In this document: positions 26,869 through 35,050 of the stretch, one piece after another
Position numbering within the stretch: position 1 is the stretch's first letter
How the letters are laid out: every line of letters begins with the position of its first letter
Assembly (NCBI RefSeq): GCF_024362805.1
Contig: NZ_CP093299.1
Coordinates: forward strand, 372,001 to 436,000
From: Salipaludibacillus sp. LMS25
Lineage (GTDB): Bacteria > Bacillota > Bacilli > Bacillales > Salisediminibacteriaceae
Length of the DNA: 64,000 bases
Reading direction: 5' to 3'
Notes under the pieces: generated by a model
Databases searched by the model: none
Told to the model about the DNA's origin: nothing
What the model saw: only the letters and a program-made list of their open reading frames with translations
Program-made: the position numbers and the translations under genes

Positions 26869-28014
26869 TTAAACATCCCCTTTATCGTCCATAGATGAGT
26901 AAAAATGCTCTGACCTTTTACTTCCGAACCCCGGAACATGAATACCATTATTCGTTTGCACTGGAACTGGGGCAACTTTTTCACCCGGGAGGTTCAATTG
27001 ACTCATGACCCGAATTTTCCTACGACATGCTGGACAGTAATCAGCTAGCCAGTCACCATTATCATTTTTAAGATCAAACGCTTGCTTATCTAAAATGGCT
27101 TTAACATCTGTAATTTGATCGTCATTAGAATACAGTTCAGCACAACCTGCGCACTCTTTCGTATCACCGCTTTTTGCTTCAGTGTAATTCATCGGTATGG
27201 CTGTCGCTAACGGCCTTACTGGTAAATGAAATAATTTCCCGAATGGAAAATAAATGAGAAAAATAACCACCGTAATCTGGTGTAATAATGCCAATTCCGG
27301 ATGCATCCAGCCAGCGAGCAGTTTATAAGAAACGGTTAAAAAGAGCCCACTTAACGTGACGGCAAGTAAGATATACAGTGGAAGTAAATCAAATTCTGCT
27401 CTAGAAGTTACTTTAAGATCTTTACTCTTGATCCGTTGAAACAAAGCCATGATGAGACCAATCATTAGCATTGACGCTGTAATGTTTAATCCTTCAAAAA
27501 ATAATTGTGCTAGATAACCATCCGCTGCTACTTTTAAAGTAGGAATACTAAATACTACTACTTGATAAGTCGCAGGATCAACGAGTTTAAAGTGCATCCA
27601 TCCAAACGTTAAACTAAATGTAATAGCTAATGATCCAATACACCCCCAAGCAATCAGCCAATGTTGAATGCCTCTATAAATTCCTCGTTTAAAAATAAAT
27701 TTTTGAAAAATAATGTTGTCTATCATCGTTTTAGCTATGGCTTTTACATTCCGCTTTTGTCTATTTCTTGACTTCATGTTTTCTATTGAACGTTTTACCA
27801 TTTCAGACGTAGCCGGTCTCATCATCCAAGACGTCAGCCTCACTGTCATTCCAATAAAAAAGATAAAAGATGAAATCATATAACCAAAAAGCATCCAATC
27901 CATATGTGAAAAACGCCCCGTCCCGATCCACATAAGCCCAAATAGCGTAAGCACAACGATAAATGAATACATGCTGGCTTTAGAATAAAAAGATTTCTCC
28001 AATGCTGTCATCAC
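26869..28014 (-). CDS. NarI/HdrE-like cytochrome b membrane subunit
   Basis: This 381-residue membrane protein has about six transmembrane segments (residues 15-32, 40-58, 120-145, 170-195, 215-238, 245-265). His residues in GIQHWL, ALLHQ and KLFHL could bind b-type haem as in NarI. The cytoplasmic C-terminal tail holds CAGC and CPAC (two C-x2-C pairs), able to bind a metal or cluster. It probably takes electrons from menaquinol and hands them to the ferredoxin-like subunit. It is the first gene of the Fnr-controlled operon. Its stop codon directly abuts the next start codon. Confidence 0.75.
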   Translation of the reverse strand: MMTALEKSFYSKASMYSFIVVLTLFGLMWIGTGRFSHMDWMLFGYMISSFIFFIGMTVRLTSWMMRPATSEMVKRSIENMKSRNRQKRNVKAIAKTMIDNIIFQKFIFKRGIYRGIQHWLIAWGCIGSLAITFSLTFGWMHFKLVDPATYQVVVFSIPTLKVAADGYLAQLFFEGLNITASMLMIGLIMALFQRIKSKDLKVTSRAEFDLLPLYILLAVTLSGLFLTVSYKLLAGWMHPELALLHQITVVIFLIYFPFGKLFHLPVRPLATAIPMNYTEAKSGDTKECAGCAELYSNDDQITDVKAILDKQAFDLKNDNGDWLADYCPACRRKIRVMSQLNLPGEKVAPVPVQTNNGIHVPGFGSKRSEHFYSSMDDKGDV

Positions 28015-28050
28015 AGTGCCTCCTTTTAAAACGTTATCTCAGTTACCCTC

Positions 28051-28116
28051 ATTGTAAGTGTCACACATACACATCACTGTGCATTTCATCACAGCAAATG
28101 TGTGATTTTTATCACT
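28051..28116 (-). promoter_or_regulatory. Fnr-activated promoter with tandem Fnr boxes
   Basis: On the minus strand the -10 TACAAT (28056-28051) predicts transcription from about 28044. Box 1 (28078-28093, TGTGCATTTCATCACA) is centred at -41.5 and box 2 (28101-28116, TGTGATTTTTATCACT) at -64.5, 23 bases apart. Box 2 matches TGTGA-N6-TCACW perfectly, box 1 at 9 of 10. The geometry is that of class II activation plus a second upstream dimer. Confidence 0.82.
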
Positions 28117-28169
28117 CGTAAGGGGTAAATATGGCAAATTTATTAACAAAATTATTGAATAAGTTGTTG

Positions 28170-28310
28170 AAAGGGCATTTTCAGCATCTCTATCCAATTT
28201 ATCAGCAACAAACACTTAATCTTCAGCATTAACTCTGATTTTTTCAGCAACTCCCTTTAACTTTTCAGCAACTCCACCTGATTTTTCAGCATCCCTTCTA
28301 GCAAACTGTT
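28170..28310. repeat. Six-unit array with exact 21-bp period
   Basis: TCAGCA starts at 28181, 28202, 28223, 28244, 28265 and 28286, each 21 bases apart. The shared core is about TTTTCAGCAACTC, with degenerate remaining bases. On the minus strand the units encode imperfect heptads such as GVAEKLK and GVAEKIR, but a stop interrupts the frame. It lies 55 bases upstream of the Fnr boxes. Confidence 0.85.
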
Positions 28311-28367
28311 ACGACTGCCTTCACAGCTCGGGCTACCCCCTATAAAAAAGGGCGGGATTTCACTAAC

Positions 28368-28414
28368 CAAAAAAGATTCCGTTCATCTAAGAATGATGAA
28401 CGGAATCTTTTTTT
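28368..28414. terminator. Perfect bidirectional terminator hairpin
   Basis: AAAAAAGATTCCGTTCATC pairs with GATGAACGGAATCTTTTTTT around a 5-7 base loop. It ends in seven T on both strands. No gene ends directly beside it in this window, so it may have lost its gene when the insertion sequence arrived 46 bases to the right. Confidence 0.75.
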
Positions 28415-28459
28415 CGATGATTATAGTCTGGATTAGTAATTATCCTTTTAGCTTACTTA

Positions 28460-30111
28460 GGCACTGCTGAATAACTTTAAAAGTAAGATTTCACAAGGAT
28501 TCTGGGCATTTATGTCGAAGTAAGGTGCAAGGAAAAACGTAGACTGTTATAAAAAAACCTTGCATGTGGAGGTCGAGAAAACATGTACAATCATTCAGAA
28601 CATCACATGTTGTTACCTGACGATTTTTTTCTGCCATTTGGCGGCAAGTTAAATAAACATAACCGGTGGGTAAAACTGGCGAACCTTATTCCATGGTGGA
28701 AAGTAGAAGACCAGTATAAACATCACTTGAAAGACCTCACTCAAGGTGCGCACGCTTACTCGGTTCGGCTGGCTCTTGGTGCCCTTATCATTAAAGAAAG
28801 GTTAGGGACGAGTGACCGTGAAACGGTGGAGCAGGTGACTGAGAATCCGTATCTTCAGTACTTTCTAGGCTTGCCAGACTATCAAGAAGACCCACCCTTT
28901 CATGCCTCCTCGATGACTCATTTTAGAAAGCGTATTACCCGTGACATCTTGAACCAAGTAAATGAATGGGTGGTAGAAGAAGCCCGTGGCTCTTCTAAAG
29001 AGGCTGATTCTGATGATGACGACTCTCATCATGGCTCAGGTGGTGCTTCAAAGTCCTCCGTATCTAAACCAGATCAGCCGGATAAGTCTGAGGAACCACG
29101 TTATCATCAAGGAAAGCTGCTCATTGATGCGACATGTGCCCCAGCTGATATCACCTATCCGACTGACGTGACTCTTTTGAACAAGAGCCGTGAAAAATTA
29201 GAAGGCATGATTGATACCCTTCATGACTCCCTTGGTGGTAGTCAAAAGAAACCAAGAACATACCGTCAAAAAGCCCGTAAAGAGTATGTGAGTTTGACTA
29301 AGCAGAAGAAGCCGTCCAAACGTAAGCTGAGAAAGGGAATTAGAAAGCAACTCAACTACGTCAAACGTGATCTAAAGCATGTGACAAACTTGGTAGATCA
29401 GGTTGGGCTTTCAGCTTTAAGTCGTCGTCAGTATCGTGATCTCTTAGTGATTCAAGCCGTTTACCGACAACAAAAGCAGATGTACACGTCAAAATCTCAT
29501 CGAATTGATGACAGAATCGTGAGTATCTCACAACCGCATGTACGACCGATTGTTCGAGGAAAAGCACACACAAACGTTGAATTTGGTGCGAAACTGTCAC
29601 TCGTTATGAGGGATGGCTGGGCATTCCTAGATAACGTAAGGTGGGATGCCTACCACGAAGGGACAGATTTGAAAAGAGCGATAGCGTCGTACAAAAACCG
29701 CTTTGGGTATTATCCAGAAGCTGTTTTAGCAGATCGGATTTATCTGACACGTGAAAATCGTGCTTATTGCAAGCGAGAAGGGATTCGCCTTAGCGGTCCA
29801 AAGCTAGGAAGACCCTCGAAAAAAGAAAATAAAGAACAAAAACGAGTCGCCTACCAGGATGCACGTGAGCGAAATGCCATTGAGGGCAAATTCGGAGAAG
29901 CCAAACGCACTTATGGTTTAGGGCTTATTCGAGCACGTCTAAAAGAGACAAGTGAATCTATTATCGCCCTGCAAGTGTTAAATCTTAACTTGTCGAAGGC
30001 CTTAAGGGCTCTTCATTTTTTCTTGCTTATGACAACGATCGGATCACTCACGTCAGATAAACGAGACTGTCAGATGAAAACTCATTAAAAGGGATGTTGT
30101 TAAGCAACCCC
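28460..30111 (+). mobile_element. Complete IS (IS5/IS1182-like), 1652 bp
   Basis: The ends read GGCACTGCTGAATAAC (left) and, inverted, GGGGTTGCTTAACAAC (right), 11 of 16 identical. The element is flanked by a perfect 6-bp duplication TACTTA at 28454-28459 and 30112-30117. One transposase gene fills it. The intact ends and duplication indicate a recent single insertion. It lies between the nitrate reductase promoter region and the 3' end of the CGTase gene. Confidence 0.88.
28583..30088 (+). CDS. DDE transposase of the IS
   Basis: This 501-residue transposase has an N-terminal DUF772-type region (LPFGGKLNKHNRWVKLANLI...GTSDRETVEQVTENPYLQYF) and a C-terminal DDE_Tnp_1 catalytic domain. Candidate catalytic residues are Asp in LLIDATCAPAD, Asp in VLADRIY and Glu in IEGKFGEAKRTYGLG. 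An acidic/Ser-rich linker (about 135-170) follows the N-terminal part. The start ATG follows GGAGGTCGAGAAAAC. The reading frame is intact, so the element may still be active. Exact family (IS5, IS1182 or a relative) cannot be settled by eye. Confidence 0.9.
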   Translation: MYNHSEHHMLLPDDFFLPFGGKLNKHNRWVKLANLIPWWKVEDQYKHHLKDLTQGAHAYSVRLALGALIIKERLGTSDRETVEQVTENPYLQYFLGLPDYQEDPPFHASSMTHFRKRITRDILNQVNEWVVEEARGSSKEADSDDDDSHHGSGGASKSSVSKPDQPDKSEEPRYHQGKLLIDATCAPADITYPTDVTLLNKSREKLEGMIDTLHDSLGGSQKKPRTYRQKARKEYVSLTKQKKPSKRKLRKGIRKQLNYVKRDLKHVTNLVDQVGLSALSRRQYRDLLVIQAVYRQQKQMYTSKSHRIDDRIVSISQPHVRPIVRGKAHTNVEFGAKLSLVMRDGWAFLDNVRWDAYHEGTDLKRAIASYKNRFGYYPEAVLADRIYLTRENRAYCKREGIRLSGPKLGRPSKKENKEQKRVAYQDARERNAIEGKFGEAKRTYGLGLIRARLKETSESIIALQVLNLNLSKALRALHFFLLMTTIGSLTSDKRDCQMKTH

Positions 30112-30127
30112 TACTTAAATGAAAAAT

Positions 30128-30170
30128 GAAGAGTGATACCTTAACCAATAAGTTAGTAGTCTCACTCTTC
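30128..30170. terminator. Hairpin between the IS and the CGTase gene
   Basis: GAAGAGTGA pairs with TCACTCTTC, with inner pairing CTTAAC/GTTAG. On the minus strand it lies about 95 bases after the CGTase stop and is followed by TTCATTTTTC, so it may end that transcript. Confidence 0.5.
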
Positions 30171-30265
30171 TAGTTTAATTTCTCGCATTTGAGCCGCTTT
30201 TTTTAATTGAATAGATCTATTCGTTTTAAGAATTTATTTGTCTTCTCATCTCTTTTTGAATGTAC

Positions 30266-32404
30266 TTACCAATCAACTCTAATAATACCAGTTCCACTTT
30301 CTGGCGAAGAATAGGTTTGATTAGCTCCACTCTGCCAAGTGACGTTATTATCTTGATCTATTTTAATAAACTTAAATTCTAAGTCTGTATTTGCAGGAAC
30401 ATTCACATCATAATACCATGTTGGATATTGATATACTATTTGATTGAAAAATTCCCCAACTGATTGCTCTGGGTCCCAATTACCTAATTCATGAACGTTA
30501 CCTACAAGGAAAATCTTTTCACCCATCTTCGTTTCTGCATTGTCTATGATAAAACGAACTGTGACTTGATCGGCCGTAAGAACTTCGAACTCATAGGCAT
30601 TACTTACTTGTTCATCTTCTGTTACTACCGTGATATCATGGTATCCTGCTTCATTGTTCGGCACAGTTAAGGTAATGACCGTGTCATTCCAAGAAACGAT
30701 TTCTGCTGCAGTTGAACCAAATTGAACAGTCCCCTGCGAAGAACCGAATCCTTCTCCGCTTATTGTAACAGTTCGTCCTGCCTCACCAATTATTGGGCCA
30801 ACTTGTCCAATTGAAGGCTTGTCAACATTTGTCGCTTCGAATTCCCATACACTTACCTCTCCCGGAGACATTTGGAATTCACTAACTCCCCCTTTGTTAT
30901 CCACAACAATCGATTGCCCATCCAATAAGCCATCTAATACATCGTCATATGAATTGGATGGCATCTCTGTTTGTAATCCTTGGATATTATATGAGGTATT
31001 TAAGTTTCTATTTATCGCAATTAAAGCATAATTATCACCAAAATTTCTTTCATAAATGAGGACATCATCATTTATCCAACGTTCTGTTGTTGTTCCGTAT
31101 CCATATGCAGGATTACTTTTTCTTAACGGCGCTAATTTTTGAATTAGCTTATAAGCATCTGTATTTTCATCAAAGGATTCCATCATTGCCCGGCTACCTG
31201 GATCTCCATCACCTTCCATGTATTGTTCTGTTCCATAGTAAATAGTAGGAACTCCACGAGATGTTAACATTAAGGCTAATCCAATATCTGTTGTCCGTGT
31301 TGATTCACCATCATTCGTAAATCGACTCATGTCATGATTATCAAGAAAAGTAACTTGATCCTGAGGACGATCATAGTCATTCTCTGTGTCTGTTAGCATC
31401 GTTTCAATATCATACATCGTTCCATTATTATTACCAATGACATTTCGTGTAGTTTGAGCAAAGCGGAAATCTAATACACTCATGCCACTATTATTTGCAA
31501 ATCTAGTGTAATCCTCGTTTCCATTCGGTCCAGTAAACCATTCTCCAAAAGTAAAAACTGCTCTGTGGTCATAGATAGTATCCATGTAAGCTTTTTGCCA
31601 ACCTGGAGGCATGTGAGCTACAGCATCGACTCGAATGCCATCTATACCTAAATCTAACCACTTTTTCACTGCATCTTCTAAGTAATTATTCAGCTCAGCA
31701 TTAATATGATTAAAACTAGCTAAGTCAAACAAATTTCTATAAATCTCATCTTCATAAGTAGAGAAGTCTGTTCCCCCGTTATATAAAAATAAATCGGAAT
31801 CATCTGAGTACGAGCCCACATAGTTACCATTATCATATAAGACACCATTTTCAGCATAATTGGGATTATCAAAATCTGCAGGTGATGTATGGTTTGGAGC
31901 TAAATCAATAACAATTTTAATATCGTGACTATGTGCAGTGTCTATTAATCTTTCAAAATCTTCTGTACTTCCGAAAAAAGGGTTCGTTTTCTTATAATCT
32001 CGTGCCCAATAACCGTGATAAGACGTTGTCCCAGACTCATCATCAATCGTTTCAAAAATATTTTCAACTGGGGGGGAGATCCATAGTGCCGTCACACCCA
32101 TGTTCGTTAGATAACCATCCTCTATTTTATCTATTATCCCTTGCCAATCTCCACCACAATATTTTCTTAGGTTTTTACAACCCTCCGAATAAAGTTCCCC
32201 TGATGGGTTGTTACTTTCATCACCATCGTAAAATCTATCTGTTACAATTTGGTAAATAACATCTGTTGAATAGTTCACACTATTTGAACGATCTGTTGCT
32301 TGCTGTGCACTTGCGCTTGTTATAGAAAAATCTAGTATACCTAATCCACTGAAAATAACTAACATTACTACCAAAGCTATCAATCTCTTTGTCTTTTTAC
32401 TCAT
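30266..32404 (-). CDS. Cyclodextrin glucanotransferase (secreted)
   Basis: This 712-residue GH13 enzyme makes cyclodextrins from starch outside the cell. A Sec signal peptide covers residues 1-33 (cut after SASA). Domains A/B/C follow, then a TIG/IPT domain D (about PSIGQVGPIIGEAG) and a C-terminal CBM20 starch-binding domain ending FKFIKIDQDNNVTWQSG. Catalytic residues are Asp 260 (GIRVDAVAH), Glu 288 (FGEWF) and Asp 358 (DNHDMSRF). Phe 226 occupies the central cyclisation site. The acceptor-site Lys normal after DAV is Ala 263. Start 32404 is set by AAGGAGG; a longer frame to 32467 has no signal-peptide logic. Confidence 0.92.
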   Translation of the reverse strand: MSKKTKRLIALVVMLVIFSGLGILDFSITSASAQQATDRSNSVNYSTDVIYQIVTDRFYDGDESNNPSGELYSEGCKNLRKYCGGDWQGIIDKIEDGYLTNMGVTALWISPPVENIFETIDDESGTTSYHGYWARDYKKTNPFFGSTEDFERLIDTAHSHDIKIVIDLAPNHTSPADFDNPNYAENGVLYDNGNYVGSYSDDSDLFLYNGGTDFSTYEDEIYRNLFDLASFNHINAELNNYLEDAVKKWLDLGIDGIRVDAVAHMPPGWQKAYMDTIYDHRAVFTFGEWFTGPNGNEDYTRFANNSGMSVLDFRFAQTTRNVIGNNNGTMYDIETMLTDTENDYDRPQDQVTFLDNHDMSRFTNDGESTRTTDIGLALMLTSRGVPTIYYGTEQYMEGDGDPGSRAMMESFDENTDAYKLIQKLAPLRKSNPAYGYGTTTERWINDDVLIYERNFGDNYALIAINRNLNTSYNIQGLQTEMPSNSYDDVLDGLLDGQSIVVDNKGGVSEFQMSPGEVSVWEFEATNVDKPSIGQVGPIIGEAGRTVTISGEGFGSSQGTVQFGSTAAEIVSWNDTVITLTVPNNEAGYHDITVVTEDEQVSNAYEFEVLTADQVTVRFIIDNAETKMGEKIFLVGNVHELGNWDPEQSVGEFFNQIVYQYPTWYYDVNVPANTDLEFKFIKIDQDNNVTWQSGANQTYSSPESGTGIIRVDW

Positions 32405-32467
32405 TTTATTTGCCCTCCTTGGATTGTAAAAAGCGTGTCTTCTCCTCTCCCTTCTCTTAAGATGCAA

Positions 32468-32492
32468 AAAAACACCTTACACAGTAAGGTGC
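32468..32492 (-). terminator. Leader terminator (candidate attenuator) of the CGTase gene
   Basis: On the minus strand CACCTTAC pairs with GTAAGGTG around a 3-base loop and is followed by seven T. It lies between the predicted start of transcription (about 32559) and the gene's ribosome site, so transcription must pass it to reach the CGTase gene. Confidence 0.7.
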
Positions 32493-32545
32493 GGGGATGC
32501 TTTGCGCCATTACGCACAAAAACAAAGACATTGCCCTTAAGTTTA

Positions 32546-32594
32546 TGAAAGCGCTTTCTTATTAAATCATAGCAAATGTTTTACAAAATGTAAA
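32546..32594 (-). promoter_or_regulatory. CGTase promoter with cre site
   Basis: On the minus strand -35 TTTACA (32594-32589), a 17-base spacer and -10 TATGAT (32571-32566) form a good sigma-A promoter. The palindrome AGAAAGCGCTTTCA at 32559-32546 begins at about +1 and matches the CcpA cre consensus closely. Carbon catabolite repression by a CcpA block at the start site is expected. Confidence 0.82.
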
Positions 32595-32624
32595 CCTATT
32601 AAAACCACTTTTTCTATATACTAA

Positions 32625-32670
32625 CTAAAAAAGATATGAGGAAAGGATCATGGCTCCTTCCCTCATATCA
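32625..32670 (-). terminator. Terminator of the malEFG-like operon
   Basis: GATATGAGGAAAGGA pairs with TCCTTCCCTCATATC (one mismatch) and is followed on the minus strand by TTTTTTAG. It separates the transporter operon from the CGTase promoter. Confidence 0.82.
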
Positions 32671-32724
32671 CAGGGTTCTTATTTCTAAGCGAACTCGTTT
32701 AAGCAAGCTGGAATATCGTTTAAT

Positions 32725-32810
32725 CAGATGCATCTCGACGCCATTAAACGCCCCCCACCTCCCCTATGCGTTGAGGTGGGACGGTAACCTTTAAACCATT
32801 TAAAGATTAA
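32725..32810. repeat. Interspersed repeat D, copy D1
   Basis: It shares CAGATG..TCTCGACGCC, GATTAAACG/CATTAAACG, CCCACCT..CTATGCG..GAGGTGGG and CCTTTAAA..CATTTAAAG with the segments at 39740 and 53480. A CCCACCT/AGGTGGG hairpin is central. Confidence 0.55.
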
Positions 32811-33673
32811 CCTTTGGTTGCACCAGATGCTAATCCAGAAATGAGGTAGCGTTGTAAGAACAGATAAACCAATGCTATTGGAACAGCAATTAAAATTGCT
32901 CCCGCTGAAAAACGAGTAAAGTTATTAGCAAATTGATCATTAACAAAGTTAAATAATCCTAGAGCCAATGTGAAGTTTTCAGGACTTCTCAACACAATTC
33001 TTGGAAGAATGAAATCCATGAATGGGGCCATAAAATTAAACAGGGCCACCACTGCCAAAATTGGTTTTGCGAGCGGAAGAAGAATTTGGAAAAATATTCT
33101 AAAATGACCTGCTCCATCGATCTTCGCCGATTCATCAAGCTCTCGTGGAAGGGTATCGAAATACCCTTTCACTAAGAACGCATTCATCGGAATTGCGCCA
33201 CCTACGTAAATGATAATCAATCCAATAAGACTATCAAGTAATCCTATTGTATTTAATAGGATATATAAAGCTACCATGGCCATTAAGACAGGAAACATTT
33301 GCAATAGTAAGAACGCATAAAGACCATTTTTTCTACCTTTAAAACGATATCTTGAAAAAGCATACGCGGTCAATGCCACTATAAATGTTGCTAAAAATGA
33401 CACAGTAAACGCCACAAATAGTGTGTTTCGATACCAGAGGAGGTAGTTACTTCTAGGGTCAAAGAAAAGCCATTCATAATGAACGAGCGACCAGTTTTCT
33501 GGAATAATTTGTGTAGAATAAAATCCTTGGCCAGAATTCAGGGATAATCCTAATGCCCAGAGTAAAGGATAGAGAATAATGACAAACATAATGACGACGA
33601 CCGTATATATTCCAAACAGTTCCCAAAAATTTCTTTGCTTCTTAGTCATCGTCTTTTTTGTTTTTATGCTCAT
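32807..33673 (-). CDS. malG: Maltodextrin/cyclodextrin ABC permease (MalG-like)
   Basis: This 288-residue inner-membrane permease of the MalG/MdxG type has six transmembrane segments and a cytoplasmic EAA loop (LPRELDESAKIDGAGHFRIF) for contact with the ATPase. It ends in the family-typical SGATKG. The start overlaps the last base of the malF gene. No MalK/MsmX ATPase gene is in the window, so a shared ATPase elsewhere must energise it. It imports the products of the adjacent CGTase. Confidence 0.92.
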   Translation of the reverse strand: MSIKTKKTMTKKQRNFWELFGIYTVVVIMFVIILYPLLWALGLSLNSGQGFYSTQIIPENWSLVHYEWLFFDPRSNYLLWYRNTLFVAFTVSFLATFIVALTAYAFSRYRFKGRKNGLYAFLLLQMFPVLMAMVALYILLNTIGLLDSLIGLIIIYVGGAIPMNAFLVKGYFDTLPRELDESAKIDGAGHFRIFFQILLPLAKPILAVVALFNFMAPFMDFILPRIVLRSPENFTLALGLFNFVNDQFANNFTRFSAGAILIAVPIALVYLFLQRYLISGLASGATKG

Positions 33674-34983
33674 TAGAAAGTCCCCTCCTCTTTAAACGAA
33701 CGTGAACGACGGAATTGGAAAAACGCAAAAGTCGCTACGAGTATTCCTAAAATAATGGATACGGCTGCTGCCATATTGTACTGTTGGTTCTCAAATGTCA
33801 GACCGAATACCCATGAAATTAATATATCTGATCCACCCGCAGTCTGACCACGAACAGCAGGTCCTCCCTGATTGAATAGATAGATAACATTAAAGTTATT
33901 GAAGTTAAATGAATACTGCATTATTAATAATGGAGCAGTAGCAAACATCAAATGAGGAAAGGTAATATTACGAAATTTTTGCCAACGACTTGCGCCATCG
34001 ATGTCCGCCGCTTCATACCAGTCACTGGATATTCCTTGAAGAACCCCGGTAAACAAAGCGTAAATAAATGGGAACCCAAGCCAAACTTGAATCATAATTA
34101 GGGCAATTTTTGTCCAAGTGGCATTTTGTAGCCACGGAATACCTTCACCAAATAATGGAATAATAATTTGCGTATTAATTGCCCCGAACGTATCGTGAAA
34201 AAGAGCTGAGAAAATAATAATTGTAACAAAAGCTGGTACTGCCCAAGGTAATATGAACACCGTTCGGATCAACTTCTTAAACTTTAATCTTGGATCGTTT
34301 GTGATAACAGCTAAAAACATAGCTAAAGCAATCTGCAACGTTGTGGCAACAAACGTCCAAATCAATGTCCACGATAAGACGTTAACAAACGTGTTGCGCC
34401 ATTCATTGATTGTAAATAAATTTATAAAGTTTTGGAAACCAATCCATTCAAGGATCTCTCTAGGTGGCGCATTATATAAATTGAAGTTAGTAAATGCGAT
34501 AAATATCATGTATAACAGTGGAAAGACGACGACAAACATGAGCAAAAATAAACCAGGCGCAATTAATAGATAAGGAAAGCTCGTGTCCCATGCATTTCTA
34601 AAACCTTCACGCATATTTGGTACTTTCCAACCTAATTGTATTCTCTTCGCATCTTTCAACGCATCTTGAATGTTCAAATAATAAAAACCTAAAAAGAAAA
34701 CGGTAAGTATCAATGAGATAATCCCATTACTTAAAAAGACTCTGGAATCGTCTTCTCGCGGAACTTCGCCTAACGTTATCAACCCTTGCAGACCGGTACT
34801 GATGAATTCAATCATTACAATCACAAAAGCAGCAAAGAGAATGAACAAGACAGCACCTTTAACATATCGCTTGTTATACATTTGTCCTAGCCCTGGAATA
34901 ACTGAAAGCAGCGCAGCTACAGTCGGATTATGCTTGGGATTGACTAAAGTATCTTGATCGTATTGACTGTTTATCCTAGCCAT
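33673..34983 (-). CDS. malF: Maltodextrin/cyclodextrin ABC permease (MalF-like)
   Basis: This 436-residue permease resembles MdxF. It has an N-terminal extension with extra hydrophobic segments (VIPGLGQMYNKRYVKG begins it), then the six-helix core with EAA loop DWYEAADIDGASRWQKFRNI. It forms the membrane channel with MalG. It sits between the binding protein and MalG in one operon running malE-malF-malG. The start is ATG 34983 with AGGAGGAAGCTAAT upstream. Confidence 0.92.
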   Translation of the reverse strand: MARINSQYDQDTLVNPKHNPTVAALLSVIPGLGQMYNKRYVKGAVLFILFAAFVIVMIEFISTGLQGLITLGEVPREDDSRVFLSNGIISLILTVFFLGFYYLNIQDALKDAKRIQLGWKVPNMREGFRNAWDTSFPYLLIAPGLFLLMFVVVFPLLYMIFIAFTNFNLYNAPPREILEWIGFQNFINLFTINEWRNTFVNVLSWTLIWTFVATTLQIALAMFLAVITNDPRLKFKKLIRTVFILPWAVPAFVTIIIFSALFHDTFGAINTQIIIPLFGEGIPWLQNATWTKIALIMIQVWLGFPFIYALFTGVLQGISSDWYEAADIDGASRWQKFRNITFPHLMFATAPLLIMQYSFNFNNFNVIYLFNQGGPAVRGQTAGGSDILISWVFGLTFENQQYNMAAAVSIILGILVATFAFFQFRRSRSFKEEGTF

Positions 34984-35050
34984 ATTAGCTTCCTCCTGTG
35001 AAAAATTAGGAGGGAGAGTAAGTATGCCTCCCCCTGATCTTCTACTATTA

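Noticed and set aside
28170..28310. CRISPR array
   Set aside because: The period is 21 bp with a short degenerate core and no distinct repeat/spacer organisation; no cas genes nearby.
32405..32467. N-terminal extension of the CGTase
   Set aside because: The extension would place 21 basic residues before a normal signal peptide; AAGGAGG lies directly before ATG 32404.
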